Of a stretch of DNA of 28,718 nucleotides, positions 15,913-23,042 are shown in pieces. The translations under genes and the position numbers were made by a program. The stretch is from Cyanobacteria bacterium UBA1186 (GTDB lineage Bacteria > Cyanobacteriota > Vampirovibrionia > Gastranaerophilales > Gastranaerophilaceae), in NCBI GenBank assembly GCA_002309875.1, contig DBYM01000041.1, positions 1-28,718 on the forward strand, given 5' to 3'. The notes under the pieces were generated by a model. The model was not told the DNA's origin and did not search any database. It was given only the letters and a program-made list of their open reading frames with translations. Position 1 is the stretch's first letter. Each line of letters begins with the position of its first letter.

Positions 15913-16723
15913 AACTTATGTCATAACAGGCGCAGGCTCAGGGATAGGACTTGAACTCGTCAAAGCCCTTGCAAACGGTGAAAATACAATCTTTGCAGGC
16001 TACAGGTCTGACAAAAACGTCGAAGAATTAAAAAAGATTTCCGACAAAATTTTTCCTTTTTATATAGACTATGACAAGCCCGAAACAATTAAGGCGGCTA
16101 CAGAATATATAAAATCAAACTGTAATCACGTTGATACCCTCGTGAACGGTGCAGGCTGCGTCGTCGCAGGACCTGTTGAAATTGTCGAAATGAATGAAGT
16201 CCGTCATCAGTTCAACGTAAATGTTCTCGGGCATATTGAATTTACACAGGGACTAGTTGAACTGCTTGATAACGGCAGAATTATTAATATAAGTTCAATG
16301 GCAAGTTTCGGCTTATTCCCGTTCATTTCGCCCTACTGCGTTTCAAAACGGGCACTTGATATGTTCTTTAATACGTTTTTAATTGAAAATAAACGCAATA
16401 TCAAAGTTATTTCAATTAAACCCGGAATTATTACCACTCCGCTTTGGGAAAAATCTGTTAATGCAAATATAAAATATCTCGGAAACTGCAAAGATTACCA
16501 AAAAGAAATGGAATTGGTCATACGAAGCGCACGGAAAAGTGAAACAAACGGCTCAAAGCCTCAAGACGTTGTAAACGTCATACTAAAAGCGGATTCCGCA
16601 GAAAAACCGAGACTTTCTTACACCGTCGGTAACGATGCTTTTATGGCCTATATAGTTTCTAAACTCCCGCAAAGAATTATCAACTTTATTATAAAAACAA
16701 TGCTGAAATCAAGACTGAAATAG
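15905..16723 (+). CDS. Short-chain dehydrogenase/reductase
   Basis: NAD(P)-dependent oxidoreductase of the classical SDR family, 272 residues. Cofactor loop TGAGSGIG is at 8-15, the NNAG-type motif reads NGAG (81-84), and catalytic residues are S131, Y144 and K148 (YCVSK). After the core, PGIITTPLW (PG motif) is followed by a longer variable region and a C-terminal basic amphipathic helix (LPQRIINFIIKTMLKSRLK) that could lie on a membrane. The substrate is not predictable. The N of NNAG replaced by G is a mild departure. It is the last gene of the secretion operon, overlapping the DUF gene by 8 nt; an SD GAGG lies inside that gene. Confidence 0.88.
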   Translation: MNKTYVITGAGSGIGLELVKALANGENTIFAGYRSDKNVEELKKISDKIFPFYIDYDKPETIKAATEYIKSNCNHVDTLVNGAGCVVAGPVEIVEMNEVRHQFNVNVLGHIEFTQGLVELLDNGRIINISSMASFGLFPFISPYCVSKRALDMFFNTFLIENKRNIKVISIKPGIITTPLWEKSVNANIKYLGNCKDYQKEMELVIRSARKSETNGSKPQDVVNVILKADSAEKPRLSYTVGNDAFMAYIVSKLPQRIINFIIKTMLKSRLK

Positions 16724-16834
16724 GTTTGAGGGTTTTGTAACAAATTGTTAAAGAATTGCTTGAGAAATAGCAAATTTTTTCCTGTGCAATTTTTTATATA
16801 TATATAAAGCTCTCTCTTCTTATTTAAACGGACA

Positions 16835-16867
16835 GGCCTTGGTTACAATACTCAAGGTCTTTTTTTT
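16835..16867 (+). terminator. Rho-independent terminator after the SDR gene
   Basis: GGCCTTG (16835-16841) pairs with CAAGGTC (16853-16859), allowing one G-U pair, across an 11-nt loop, and eight T follow. It would end the operon that starts at 9795, or a small RNA. Confidence 0.8.
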
Positions 16868-16871
16868 ATGA

Positions 16872-16935
16872 GGGGTAAATGAGGGTGGGGGTAAATGAAA
16901 GGGTAAATGAAAGGGTAAATATAGAGGGGTAAAAT
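16872..16935 (+). repeat. G-rich tandem repeat, 12-bp period
   Basis: GGGTAAAT begins at 16873, 16889, 16901 and 16913, and a variant GGGTAAAA at 16928. The unit from 16889 is GGGTAAATGAAA with a 12-bp step. Six runs of three or more G occur on the plus strand in 64 nt of otherwise AT-rich DNA, separated by loops of 1-10 nt, so a loose G-quadruplex could form. It sits between the terminator and the ECF cassette promoter. A single GGGGTAAATGAG also follows ispD at 22951. Confidence 0.75.
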
Positions 16936-16963
16936 AGTAAATAAAAAAAGAAGGGGATCTGTT

Positions 16964-16994
16964 TTGAACATTTTTTATCCGTTTTCGTTATACT
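16964..16994 (+). promoter_or_regulatory. Putative ECF-type promoter of the sigma/anti-sigma cassette
   Basis: TTGAAC (16964-16969) and CGTT (16986-16989) are separated by 16 nt, the layout of ECF sigma promoters with GAAC-type -35 and CGT-type -10 elements. A sigma70 reading would need a 19-nt spacer to TATACT (16989-16994), which is poor. This implies control by the downstream sigma factor. Confidence 0.5.
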
Positions 16995-17012
16995 AATATA
17001 AGAGGTAATATT

Positions 17013-17363
17013 ATGGATAACAAATGTTCTAAATACGAAGGTCTTTTCGTTTTCTCCGACGAAGAAACTCTCAGGCAGCACGTTGCTGAATGTGAGGATT
17101 GCAGAGCAGAAGACGAAAAAATGAACAAAGTTTCAAGCCTGATTAGTGAAGTGAAGTTCTATTACAGGCAAAAAGCCAAAAGAATAATGAAAATCAAGGC
17201 TGCCTGTGCAATATTCCTTTTGGTCGGATTTTCCTTAACATGCGGCGTTCTGACAATGGATACGGATTTGACCGACGCTCTGATGTACGGAGATACCTTA
17301 TCTGCAGAAGATTTGGGTTTCCCTGTTGATTCTTACGGGCTTTTAATGATTGGAGAAGAATGA
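17013..17363 (+). CDS. Zinc-finger anti-sigma factor
   Basis: A 116-residue membrane protein. The cytoplasmic N-terminus has the ZAS motif H23-x3-C27-x2-C30 (LRQHVAECEDCRAED), with C5 as a possible fourth zinc ligand; this fold clamps ECF sigma factors. One membrane helix follows at about 62-82 (KAACAIFLLVGFSLTCGVL), then a short periplasmic tail of 34 residues, which may be too small to sense a signal alone. The ATG has AGAGGT. The stop overlaps the sigma gene start (ATGA), the tight coupling typical of sigma/anti-sigma pairs. The anti-sigma comes first, the reverse of the common order. Confidence 0.82.
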   Translation: MDNKCSKYEGLFVFSDEETLRQHVAECEDCRAEDEKMNKVSSLISEVKFYYRQKAKRIMKIKAACAIFLLVGFSLTCGVLTMDTDLTDALMYGDTLSAEDLGFPVDSYGLLMIGEE

Positions 17364-17857
17364 ATTTTGAAGAGCTTATAAAGGCTAACAAAAACAATGT
17401 AAGAAATATAATAAGACTTATAACCAAACAGGATAACGAAGATTTGGAACAGGAAGTCTATATCAAGGCGTGGAAAAATGCGGATAAATACGAAGAACGC
17501 GGAACGTTCAAAGCATGGATAAATACGGTAGCAAAAAATGTTTCAAAGGACTATTTAAAATCGGCAAAATTCAGAAATGACTGTAATACAACTTCAGATG
17601 ATCTCGTTTTAAATACGGTTAAAGATACAAAAGCAACTCCCGAAGGTGTTGTTTCATCATCGGAAAGGCAGCAAAGGATAATTTCAGCAATAGAAGAATT
17701 GAAACCGAAATTAAAAGAAACCGTAATGCTTTGCGAAATATACGGTTATACATACGAAGAAGCCGCAAAAAGACTTCACTGCCCTTTAGGAACAATTAAA
17801 TCAAGAATATATAACGCAAAACAGGAATTGGCAGGAAAACTGAAAGATTTATTATAA
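17360..17857 (+). CDS. ECF (RpoE-type) sigma factor
   Basis: A 165-residue group 4 sigma factor with only regions 2 and 4. Region 2 includes the core-binding/-10 helix DLEQEVYIKAWKNADKY (28-44) and the FKAWINTVAKN segment (50-60). A variable linker spans 65-100. Region 4 is the helix-turn-helix YTYEEAAKRLHCPLGTIKSR (130-149), which reads the -35. The SD is GGAGAAGA within the anti-sigma gene. It is probably released when the membrane anti-sigma lets go, and may transcribe its own operon from 16964-16994. Confidence 0.92.
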   Translation: MNFEELIKANKNNVRNIIRLITKQDNEDLEQEVYIKAWKNADKYEERGTFKAWINTVAKNVSKDYLKSAKFRNDCNTTSDDLVLNTVKDTKATPEGVVSSSERQQRIISAIEELKPKLKETVMLCEIYGYTYEEAAKRLHCPLGTIKSRIYNAKQELAGKLKDLL

Positions 17858-17869
17858 GAGAGGTTAATT

Positions 17870-18397
17870 ATGAAAAAATTTTTAGTAATGTTATTTATAC
17901 TGACACTTGCAGTAACAACGGCGAATGCGGCAGAAAAAGCCGTTCAGAACGACAAACCGCAGCCGCAAATTCAGCACAAACACCACAACGACAGGATAAG
18001 ACGTGAATCCGCATTTGAACAGAAACTCGGTTTAACCGAAGAACAAAAAGTTCAGGCAAGAGAACTTCGCAAACAGAATTTTGAAAAGATAAAACCTGTT
18101 ATAGATGAAATCAGAGCAAAACATGAAGAAGCAAATGCCATAAGAAACTCAAGAATCGCAATACCTGATCAGGCAGAAAAACTTAACAAAATTGATAAAG
18201 AACTGAAGGCTCTTGAAAAACAGGCAAGCGAAATAAGAAAAGAAAACATGAAAGAATTTGAAAAAATTCTTGATAAGAAACAACTCCAAACTCTTAAGGA
18301 AATGAAAAAAGAGGGCAGGGAAAACTTTAAAAAGGAGCACCCGTACGGCAGACCGCCAATGCCTCCTTGTCAGTTTCAAAAAACAGAAAGTAAATAA
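17870..18397 (+). CDS. Spy/CpxP/CnrX-like periplasmic LTxxQ protein
   Basis: 175 residues: signal peptide 1-20 (TANA cleavage), then a mature, mostly helical protein. Two LTxxQ-type motifs are seen, LTEEQ (55-59) and the variant LDKKQ (134-138), in the arrangement of Spy, CpxP, ZraP and CnrX proteins. A His cluster H36, H38, H39 at the mature N-terminus could bind metal; the C-terminus has a Pro-rich segment with one Cys. The family includes periplasmic chaperones and metal sensors that tune envelope stress responses. The SD is GAGAGG; the gene is 12 nt after the sigma gene, ending at the terminator. In CnrYXH of Cupriavidus a relative works with an anti-sigma and an ECF sigma, so a sensor role is reasonable inference. 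Confidence 0.85.
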   Translation: MKKFLVMLFILTLAVTTANAAEKAVQNDKPQPQIQHKHHNDRIRRESAFEQKLGLTEEQKVQARELRKQNFEKIKPVIDEIRAKHEEANAIRNSRIAIPDQAEKLNKIDKELKALEKQASEIRKENMKEFEKILDKKQLQTLKEMKKEGRENFKKEHPYGRPPMPPCQFQKTESK

Positions 18398-18401
18398 CAA
18401 T

Positions 18402-18429
18402 AAAAAGACTCTTTAAAAGAGTCTTTTTT
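18402..18429. terminator. Bidirectional terminator
   Basis: AAAAAGACTC (18402-18411) and GAGTCTTTTT (18419-18428) form a perfect 10-bp stem over a 7-nt loop. A-rich and T-rich ends serve both strands. It lies between the LTxxQ gene and the convergent gene ending at 18432. Confidence 0.9.
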
Positions 18430-18431
18430 AA

Positions 18432-19556
18432 TTATTTGTTTAATATTTCAATCGCTGACATGGATTTTTGTCTGACATATTCATCTTTATCCTGCGATGT
18501 CATCTCAAATATGTTTTTTAAATCGTTATTATATTCTGCACGTTTAAAATATAAAAGTGCATCTATTGCCGCAGATTTCAGTTCGGGATTATTTTCCTTT
18601 CTCAGAACATTCACAAAAGATGAAACTCCCGGCAAATCGGTTATCGGAGTGACTATTCCCGTTTCTTTGTAATTTTCGTCAATAAATATTTTTGTAAGCA
18701 GTGCAGAAGTCAAAATCGCATATTCTTTATTTCTTTCAGCCTGTTCAAAAGGTGAAAGTTTTACTGCTTCGGATATTTCATCTTTGGTAAGTTGATAAGG
18801 AAGTTTTATTGATTTGGGATCTTTGCCCGAATTCAGTGCTTCTTCAATAAATATCTGATTTATTATTATTCTTTTTCTGATTTCCGTTTGATTTTCCGAC
18901 GGTTTTTCCAAACCTGAAGTATCAGATTTTATAATATCATCAAGACTGTTATAAACATCTGTAACTATGTAAGGGATTGCTTTTACGGGCTCTTCGGTTG
19001 CCGTGCGGGCGATTTCTTCAAGTTGTATTGCCTGTACGTCAAAGTTTTTGTCATTTAATTTTGCTATAACGGAATTAATATCTATTTCGGGTTTAATATT
19101 TGCGGCAGAAACGATTTCAACGTTATCCAAACCATTAAAAGTTAAAGTTTTTTCAGCCTCAACAGTGGTATAATTCGGCTCGGGAACTTCAGCAGGTTTG
19201 GTTTCTTCCGCAGGTTGGGCAATCTTCTTATCATTCGGTACAATTTCCGCATTTATAATTGTGTGGTTCGTCACATATTTCGTTGCCTGATATGCAACAG
19301 GAGGCATTGGAGGAAGATTTACCGCATTTATGCCCGTTTGGTTGTATGTAACAACCTTATCCGCTTTCGGATAGTTATATATCGGTTTCGCCGGAACTAC
19401 ACGCGGGTTATTAACCTCAATATCTACGGCATTATAATTCTTATCTCCCTGATTATTCCCTACGGGCGTTACAACAACGGGATTGTTCACCCTGATTTTA
19501 ACTCCGTTATATGCCGAAGTTTCTGTATTTGCACCTATTGCAGGAATTGCGGACAT
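18432..19556 (-). CDS. Unknown protein: repetitive N-terminus, HEAT-like C-terminus
   Basis: A 374-residue protein I cannot name. Residues 1-150 are low-complexity, rich in Asn, Val and Pro, with a repeated phrase: GVKIRVNNPVVV and AVDIEVNNPRVV, then weaker copies. From about 175 to the end it is helical with HEAT-like pairs, including NNPELKSAAIDALLYFKR and EYVRQKSMSAIEILNK; such repeats bind proteins. There is no signal peptide or membrane helix, so it is probably cytoplasmic or on the surface by an unknown route. The frame is open to a TTG at 19571, but ATG 19556 follows AAGGAAG. A 12-bp palindrome overlaps its likely -10. Confidence 0.75.
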   Translation of the reverse strand: MSAIPAIGANTETSAYNGVKIRVNNPVVVTPVGNNQGDKNYNAVDIEVNNPRVVPAKPIYNYPKADKVVTYNQTGINAVNLPPMPPVAYQATKYVTNHTIINAEIVPNDKKIAQPAEETKPAEVPEPNYTTVEAEKTLTFNGLDNVEIVSAANIKPEIDINSVIAKLNDKNFDVQAIQLEEIARTATEEPVKAIPYIVTDVYNSLDDIIKSDTSGLEKPSENQTEIRKRIIINQIFIEEALNSGKDPKSIKLPYQLTKDEISEAVKLSPFEQAERNKEYAILTSALLTKIFIDENYKETGIVTPITDLPGVSSFVNVLRKENNPELKSAAIDALLYFKRAEYNNDLKNIFEMTSQDKDEYVRQKSMSAIEILNK

Positions 19557-19572
19557 ATTTCTTCCTTTCAAA

Positions 19573-19586
19573 ATTGTATCGATACA
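19573..19586. promoter_or_regulatory. -10 element overlapped by a palindrome
   Basis: On the minus strand TACAAT (19578-19573) is a likely -10, with TGCACA 17 nt upstream as a weak -35. The perfect palindrome TGTATCGATACA (19575-19586) overlaps it and could hold a repressor dimer, although a 12-bp palindrome could also occur by chance. Confidence 0.4.
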
Positions 19587-19673
19587 CTGTTTTAATGTGC
19601 ATAAAAGTTAATTTTTGCCTTAAATCGGCATAAATTTTACAATTATTTACAAAGATATTAGCACAAATAAAGG

Positions 19674-20279
19674 CTAAACTAAATTGATAACATCAGTATC
19701 CCTGAACTCAAAAACAGTTTCGGTATTGCCCTTCAGTTTTTCACAGCCGAGAATTGCTCCGCAGATAGCCTCCAGTTGAGCCGCAGGCATCATATTTGAA
19801 GGAAGTTCGTCAAATCCGTAATCCATTCTCAAAGCCCCCTGCAAAAACTTGCAGTCGGCAGAGGAACGCTCTTTGTAATTCGAATATAAATTTAATTTCT
19901 GTCTTGTTAAATATATTTCAAATCTTGAAATATCCGCACCTTTTTCCTTAAGACCCGTAATTAAATCACAGCCTCTTGTGGAAAATCTCTGCATCCAATT
20001 GTCTTTATTCGGGAACTCCTCCTGTGATGAATGAATTAGTTGATAAGGCTTGGAAAGAATACGCCACTTGCCTTCAAGCATTGTATTATCCCACGGAAGT
20101 GAAATACAGATAACAGAATTTTTCACAGAGGGGTAATTCTCAAAAAATAATGCCACGTCATTCATTGAAAACAATTTATCAAGATGTATAAGTTTGCCTG
20201 ATGAAATTTCCATTACGGCAACACCGCTCTCAACGGCGGAAGAACTGCCTAAAGAAATACCGACGGAGTGTGTTATCAT
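19674..20279 (-). CDS. Unknown protein with RNase H-like start, third gene of the motAB operon
   Basis: 201 residues. It begins with an actin/RNase H-like strand and glycine turn (HSVGISLGSSSAVESGVAVME), followed by VICISLPWD, a second strand ending near an acidic residue, and a C-terminal helix AAQLEAICGAILGCEK. This order resembles DUF429-type RNase H-fold nucleases, but no full catalytic set is certain. No signal peptide or membrane helix is seen. The start overlaps the motB stop by 4 nt (ATGA), so it is co-translated with the motor proteins. A link to a stator complex is not explained by any family knowledge I have. Confidence 0.55.
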   Translation of the reverse strand: MITHSVGISLGSSSAVESGVAVMEISSGKLIHLDKLFSMNDVALFFENYPSVKNSVICISLPWDNTMLEGKWRILSKPYQLIHSSQEEFPNKDNWMQRFSTRGCDLITGLKEKGADISRFEIYLTRQKLNLYSNYKERSSADCKFLQGALRMDYGFDELPSNMMPAAQLEAICGAILGCEKLKGNTETVFEFRDTDVINLV

Positions 20280-21349
20280 AAACCGTAATCCTCGTCGTCC
20301 GGAAGTGCAGAATTCAGTTTGATTACAGGTTTTTCCATTTTCGGCATGCCTGTATCATCAGGTTTCTTCTCATTTTCAATATTTACGTATAATTCTTTAT
20401 TTCTCTTTGACAGTTTTTCGCTCTTTTGTTCTTCAATCTTCTTTCTGTTTTTGTTCTCATTCAGAAGTTTTCTTGCAGCAAGAGAAATTGAATCACCTTC
20501 AACCTCTTTGATTATCTGTGCTCTCTGAGCCTGAATTGCGTCCTGCTGTTTTTTGGTAAGATTCAGACTCGGATCGTTTTTAACACCAAACTGACTCTTA
20601 TATTTGTTTTTAAGTATCAGTATTTCTACACGTCTGTTTGTCGGGTCCTTTGATGAAGTAGCGGTTTCAAGCGGTCTTGTATCCGCATATCCTATTGCAG
20701 AGAACAAAGACGGTGCAAATTTGAACTTGCTTATCAGATATCTTACGACCGAGCACGCTCTCGCACCCGAAAGTTCCCAATTGGAAGGATAAATCTGACT
20801 GCTCATTGCATGGCTGTCAGTATGACCTTCAACAAGCATATAGTGAAGTACAAATTTTTTGCATATTAACACCCCGACTTTATCCAATAATTTTTTGGCT
20901 TTTGTATCGAGATATGCGGAAGCCGGAGCAAAAAGATATTTGTCGTCAAAGGTTAATAAAAGTCCCATATCCGTAATTTTGGAACTTATACCCTCAAGTT
21001 CGCCCAAATCGGTAAGTTCTTTTATTTCTTCGTCAATTTCTTTAAAAGATGCTTCTTCATACTTAGGACTTATGTATTCGACCATAAGCGACGGAATAAA
21101 AGAATTCGCCTGCTGCTGATCAAATATTGACTGATTTGCGTCAAAAATATCAGGCTGACCTTCAAGCAATGTGTTTTGGCTGAAAGCACTCTTCAAAGAT
21201 TCCTCAAGTTTTGCAAAGTCCGTTGCATCAACCTGTGCAAGTGCATAAAGAACAACGAAAGTTGCGAACAAAAGCGTAATAAAGTCGCCGTACGAAACGA
21301 GCCACCTTTCCAAGTTTTCATGTTCTTCGTGTTTTTCTTTTTTAGCCAT
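20276..21349 (-). CDS. motB: MotB-like stator protein with extended C-terminus
   Basis: The ion-driven stator partner of MotA. The N-terminal cytoplasmic tail leads into the single membrane helix WLVSYGDFITLLFATFVVLYA (16-36), in which D22 is the ion-binding Asp. A plug/linker region runs to about 125. The OmpA-like peptidoglycan-binding domain spans about 128-247: EGHTD (174-178), NWELSGARA (190-198), DPTNRRVEI (235-243). Residues 250-357 are extra: a Lys/Glu/Gln-rich helical tail ending in an acidic, Pro-containing peptide. Most MotB proteins are about 250-310 residues. It overlaps motA by 8 nt and the next gene by 4 nt. No other flagellar gene is seen here, so other Mot-like ion motors are not excluded. 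Confidence 0.9.
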   Translation of the reverse strand: MAKKEKHEEHENLERWLVSYGDFITLLFATFVVLYALAQVDATDFAKLEESLKSAFSQNTLLEGQPDIFDANQSIFDQQQANSFIPSLMVEYISPKYEEASFKEIDEEIKELTDLGELEGISSKITDMGLLLTFDDKYLFAPASAYLDTKAKKLLDKVGVLICKKFVLHYMLVEGHTDSHAMSSQIYPSNWELSGARACSVVRYLISKFKFAPSLFSAIGYADTRPLETATSSKDPTNRRVEILILKNKYKSQFGVKNDPSLNLTKKQQDAIQAQRAQIIKEVEGDSISLAARKLLNENKNRKKIEEQKSEKLSKRNKELYVNIENEKKPDDTGMPKMEKPVIKLNSALPDDEDYGL

Positions 21350-22112
21350 TAGACTTAACTTCTACTTTACTATCCAAAATGAATGAACGTAATTTTCTTT
21401 CGATAAGAACAGGGCTCTCACCTGCCTGAATTGAAAGCACGCCTTCAATAATCATCTCTTTGTATAAAAATACTTTCTGATAAATAAACTTAATTCTTGT
21501 ACCGAGCGGAATCATAACGAGGTTAGCGGCAAACAGACCGTAAATCGTAGCAACGAACGCAACCGCAATACCTGCACCGAGTTTTGAAGGGTCAGACAAG
21601 TTCTGCATAACCTGAATCAAACCCATAACCGCACCGATAATACCTAATGTCGGAGAATATCCGCCGAATGATTCATATACCTTTGCTGCATTTGCAACTT
21701 TTGCCTCAAGTTGATTAAGTTGATTTTCCATCATATCTCTTACAAGAGTCGGATCAGTACCGTCGGCAACCGCTCCGAGTCCGAGTGCCAAAAGTGCATC
21801 TGAAGCATTATTTGCTTCTTTTTCAAGTGCGATAATTCCTTCTTTTCTTGCTTTCGTTGCAAATCCGCCTATTTCCGTTACCAATCCTTCATAATCGGAT
21901 TGCGGAGGGAAAAATACATCATGCAGCATCGCAATTGCAGATTGTATCGTCGGCATAGGGAAACTTAAAACAATAGCACCTGAAGTACCGCCAAGTACGA
22001 TAAATGCTGCGGTTATCTGCAACAATTGTCCGATATTTCCGCCTTCCATGGCTTGTCCGAGAAGGATTAACCCTATACCCAGAAAGCAACCTATGACTGC
22101 AAATATATCCAT
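21342..22112 (-). CDS. motA: MotA-like stator protein
   Basis: Forms with MotB an ion channel that turns flux into torque. 256 residues, normal for MotA/PomA. Four membrane helices: about 2-20, 28-48, 147-168 and 180-201. Conserved features are the cytoplasmic ARKEGIIALE (charged rotor-facing loop, near 85-94), YSPTLGIIGAVMGLI (start of helix 3) and GIAVAFVATIYGLFAANL (helix 4). The frame is open to 22142, but ATG 22112 is preferred: a GGAGAT SD precedes it and the first helix then begins at once, as in the family. It is the first gene of motA-motB-unknown. Confidence 0.94.
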   Translation of the reverse strand: MDIFAVIGCFLGIGLILLGQAMEGGNIGQLLQITAAFIVLGGTSGAIVLSFPMPTIQSAIAMLHDVFFPPQSDYEGLVTEIGGFATKARKEGIIALEKEANNASDALLALGLGAVADGTDPTLVRDMMENQLNQLEAKVANAAKVYESFGGYSPTLGIIGAVMGLIQVMQNLSDPSKLGAGIAVAFVATIYGLFAANLVMIPLGTRIKFIYQKVFLYKEMIIEGVLSIQAGESPVLIERKLRSFILDSKVEVKSNG

Positions 22113-22220
22113 AATTATCTCCGAAGTGTATAGTATTCTCACTCTATTAAACTATATTTTGGTATGTTTTAACTCCTTTAAATATAGTAATTTCAAGTAA
22201 AAACATATCAAATTTTAATT

Positions 22221-22230
22221 GTGATATACT
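22221..22230 (+). promoter_or_regulatory. Extended -10 promoter of ispD
   Basis: GTGATATACT contains TGA followed by TATACT (22225-22230), an extended -10 element with no good -35. It predicts a start near 22237 and a leader of about 30 nt. Confidence 0.5.
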
Positions 22231-22266
22231 GATTACAGATAAACTTGAAAGGTCGAAAGTTTAAAA

Positions 22267-22950
22267 ATGAAGAATTACGGAATAATATTGGGCTCGGGAA
22301 CGGGAAACAGATTCGGCGGAAACCTGCCGAAACAGTTTGCTAAGATTGCAGGCAAAACAATATTTGAACATGCAATTAATGCCTTTGAGCAATCTGACGT
22401 AATTGACGGAATTATCGTTGTAGTAACGCCGAAATACATTGATAAGGCTTATGAAATAATCGGTGAAAATAAATACAAAAAAGTATTAAAAGTGCTTTGC
22501 GGAGGCGAAACAAGAACGGAAAGTTCTTCTATCGGAGTAAGTGCGGTTGATGACAACGAGGCAAACGTTTTAATCCATGATTGCGCAAGACCATGTGTTT
22601 CTCAGAGAATTATATCCGATTGCGTAAAGGCTCTTGAGAAAAATGATGCTGTCGGAGTGGCAATACCGTCTTCCGATACCATAATACAGGTCAAAGATAA
22701 CTTCATTGAATCAATACCGCAGCGGAGTTCTTTGCGCAGAATTCAGACACCTCAATGTTTCAGGCTTTCTCTTATTAAAAAAGCACATGAACTTGCAAAA
22801 AAAGATAAAGAGGCGAGTTTTACCGACGACTGCGGGCTTATCGTAAAATACGGACTCGGTAAAGTTTATATTGTTGAAGGTGATATGAACAATATCAAAA
22901 TTACTTATCCCGAAGATTTATTCCTCGCTACAAAAATACTAAATAAATAA
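22267..22950 (+). CDS. ispD: 2-C-methyl-D-erythritol 4-phosphate cytidylyltransferase IspD
   Basis: Transfers CMP to methylerythritol phosphate in the MEP route to isoprenoids. 227 residues, the usual length. The nucleotide loop is GSGTGNRFG (9-17) with K22; HDCARPCVS (104-112) is the IspD HDaARP block with an unusual Cys in place of Ala; the QTPQ motif is at 160-163, FTDD at 185-188, and NNIKITYPEDL (208-218) closes the domain. TarI-type ribitol-phosphate cytidylyltransferases are related; the SDT-II motif (136-140) and NIKITYPEDL favour IspD. The ATG has only weak SD (GAAAG). It is probably monocistronic or read through to glyS. Confidence 0.85.
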   Translation: MKNYGIILGSGTGNRFGGNLPKQFAKIAGKTIFEHAINAFEQSDVIDGIIVVVTPKYIDKAYEIIGENKYKKVLKVLCGGETRTESSSIGVSAVDDNEANVLIHDCARPCVSQRIISDCVKALEKNDAVGVAIPSSDTIIQVKDNFIESIPQRSSLRRIQTPQCFRLSLIKKAHELAKKDKEASFTDDCGLIVKYGLGKVYIVEGDMNNIKITYPEDLFLATKILNK

Positions 22951-23002
22951 GGGGTAAATGAGAGGTCCGCAAATAGTAAAATCATTCTGAATAATTTTGC
23001 TA

Positions 23003-23008
23003 TATAAT
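23003..23008 (+). promoter_or_regulatory. -10 element upstream of glyS
   Basis: A perfect TATAAT, with a TG 4 nt upstream of it and no clear -35. It predicts a start near 23015 and a leader of about 28 nt that contains the GGAG SD. Confidence 0.5.
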
Positions 23009-23042
23009 TGTAAAAGACGAAAATAATTGGAGAATTAAATAC

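Larger units (their letters stand above)
16724..16963. other. Gene-free stretch between two operons
   Basis: Contains a 140-nt AT-rich segment with poly-T and an alternating TA run (16790-16807), a rho-independent terminator and a G-rich tandem repeat, each listed separately. No reading frame here is convincing: the minus-strand frame across the repeat merely reflects its 12-bp period. A short transcript ending at the terminator is possible, since the TA run could act as a -10. Confidence 0.5.

Noticed and set aside
16872..16935. Tandem repeats considered as a CRISPR array
   Set aside because: Unit of 12 bp, no unique spacers of constant length, and no cas genes in the window.
16866..17081. 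Minus-strand reading frame with repeated Phe-Thr-Leu-Ser residues
   Set aside because: It is produced by the 12-bp repeat and crosses the terminator and promoter; it has no SD and is opposite a well-supported gene.
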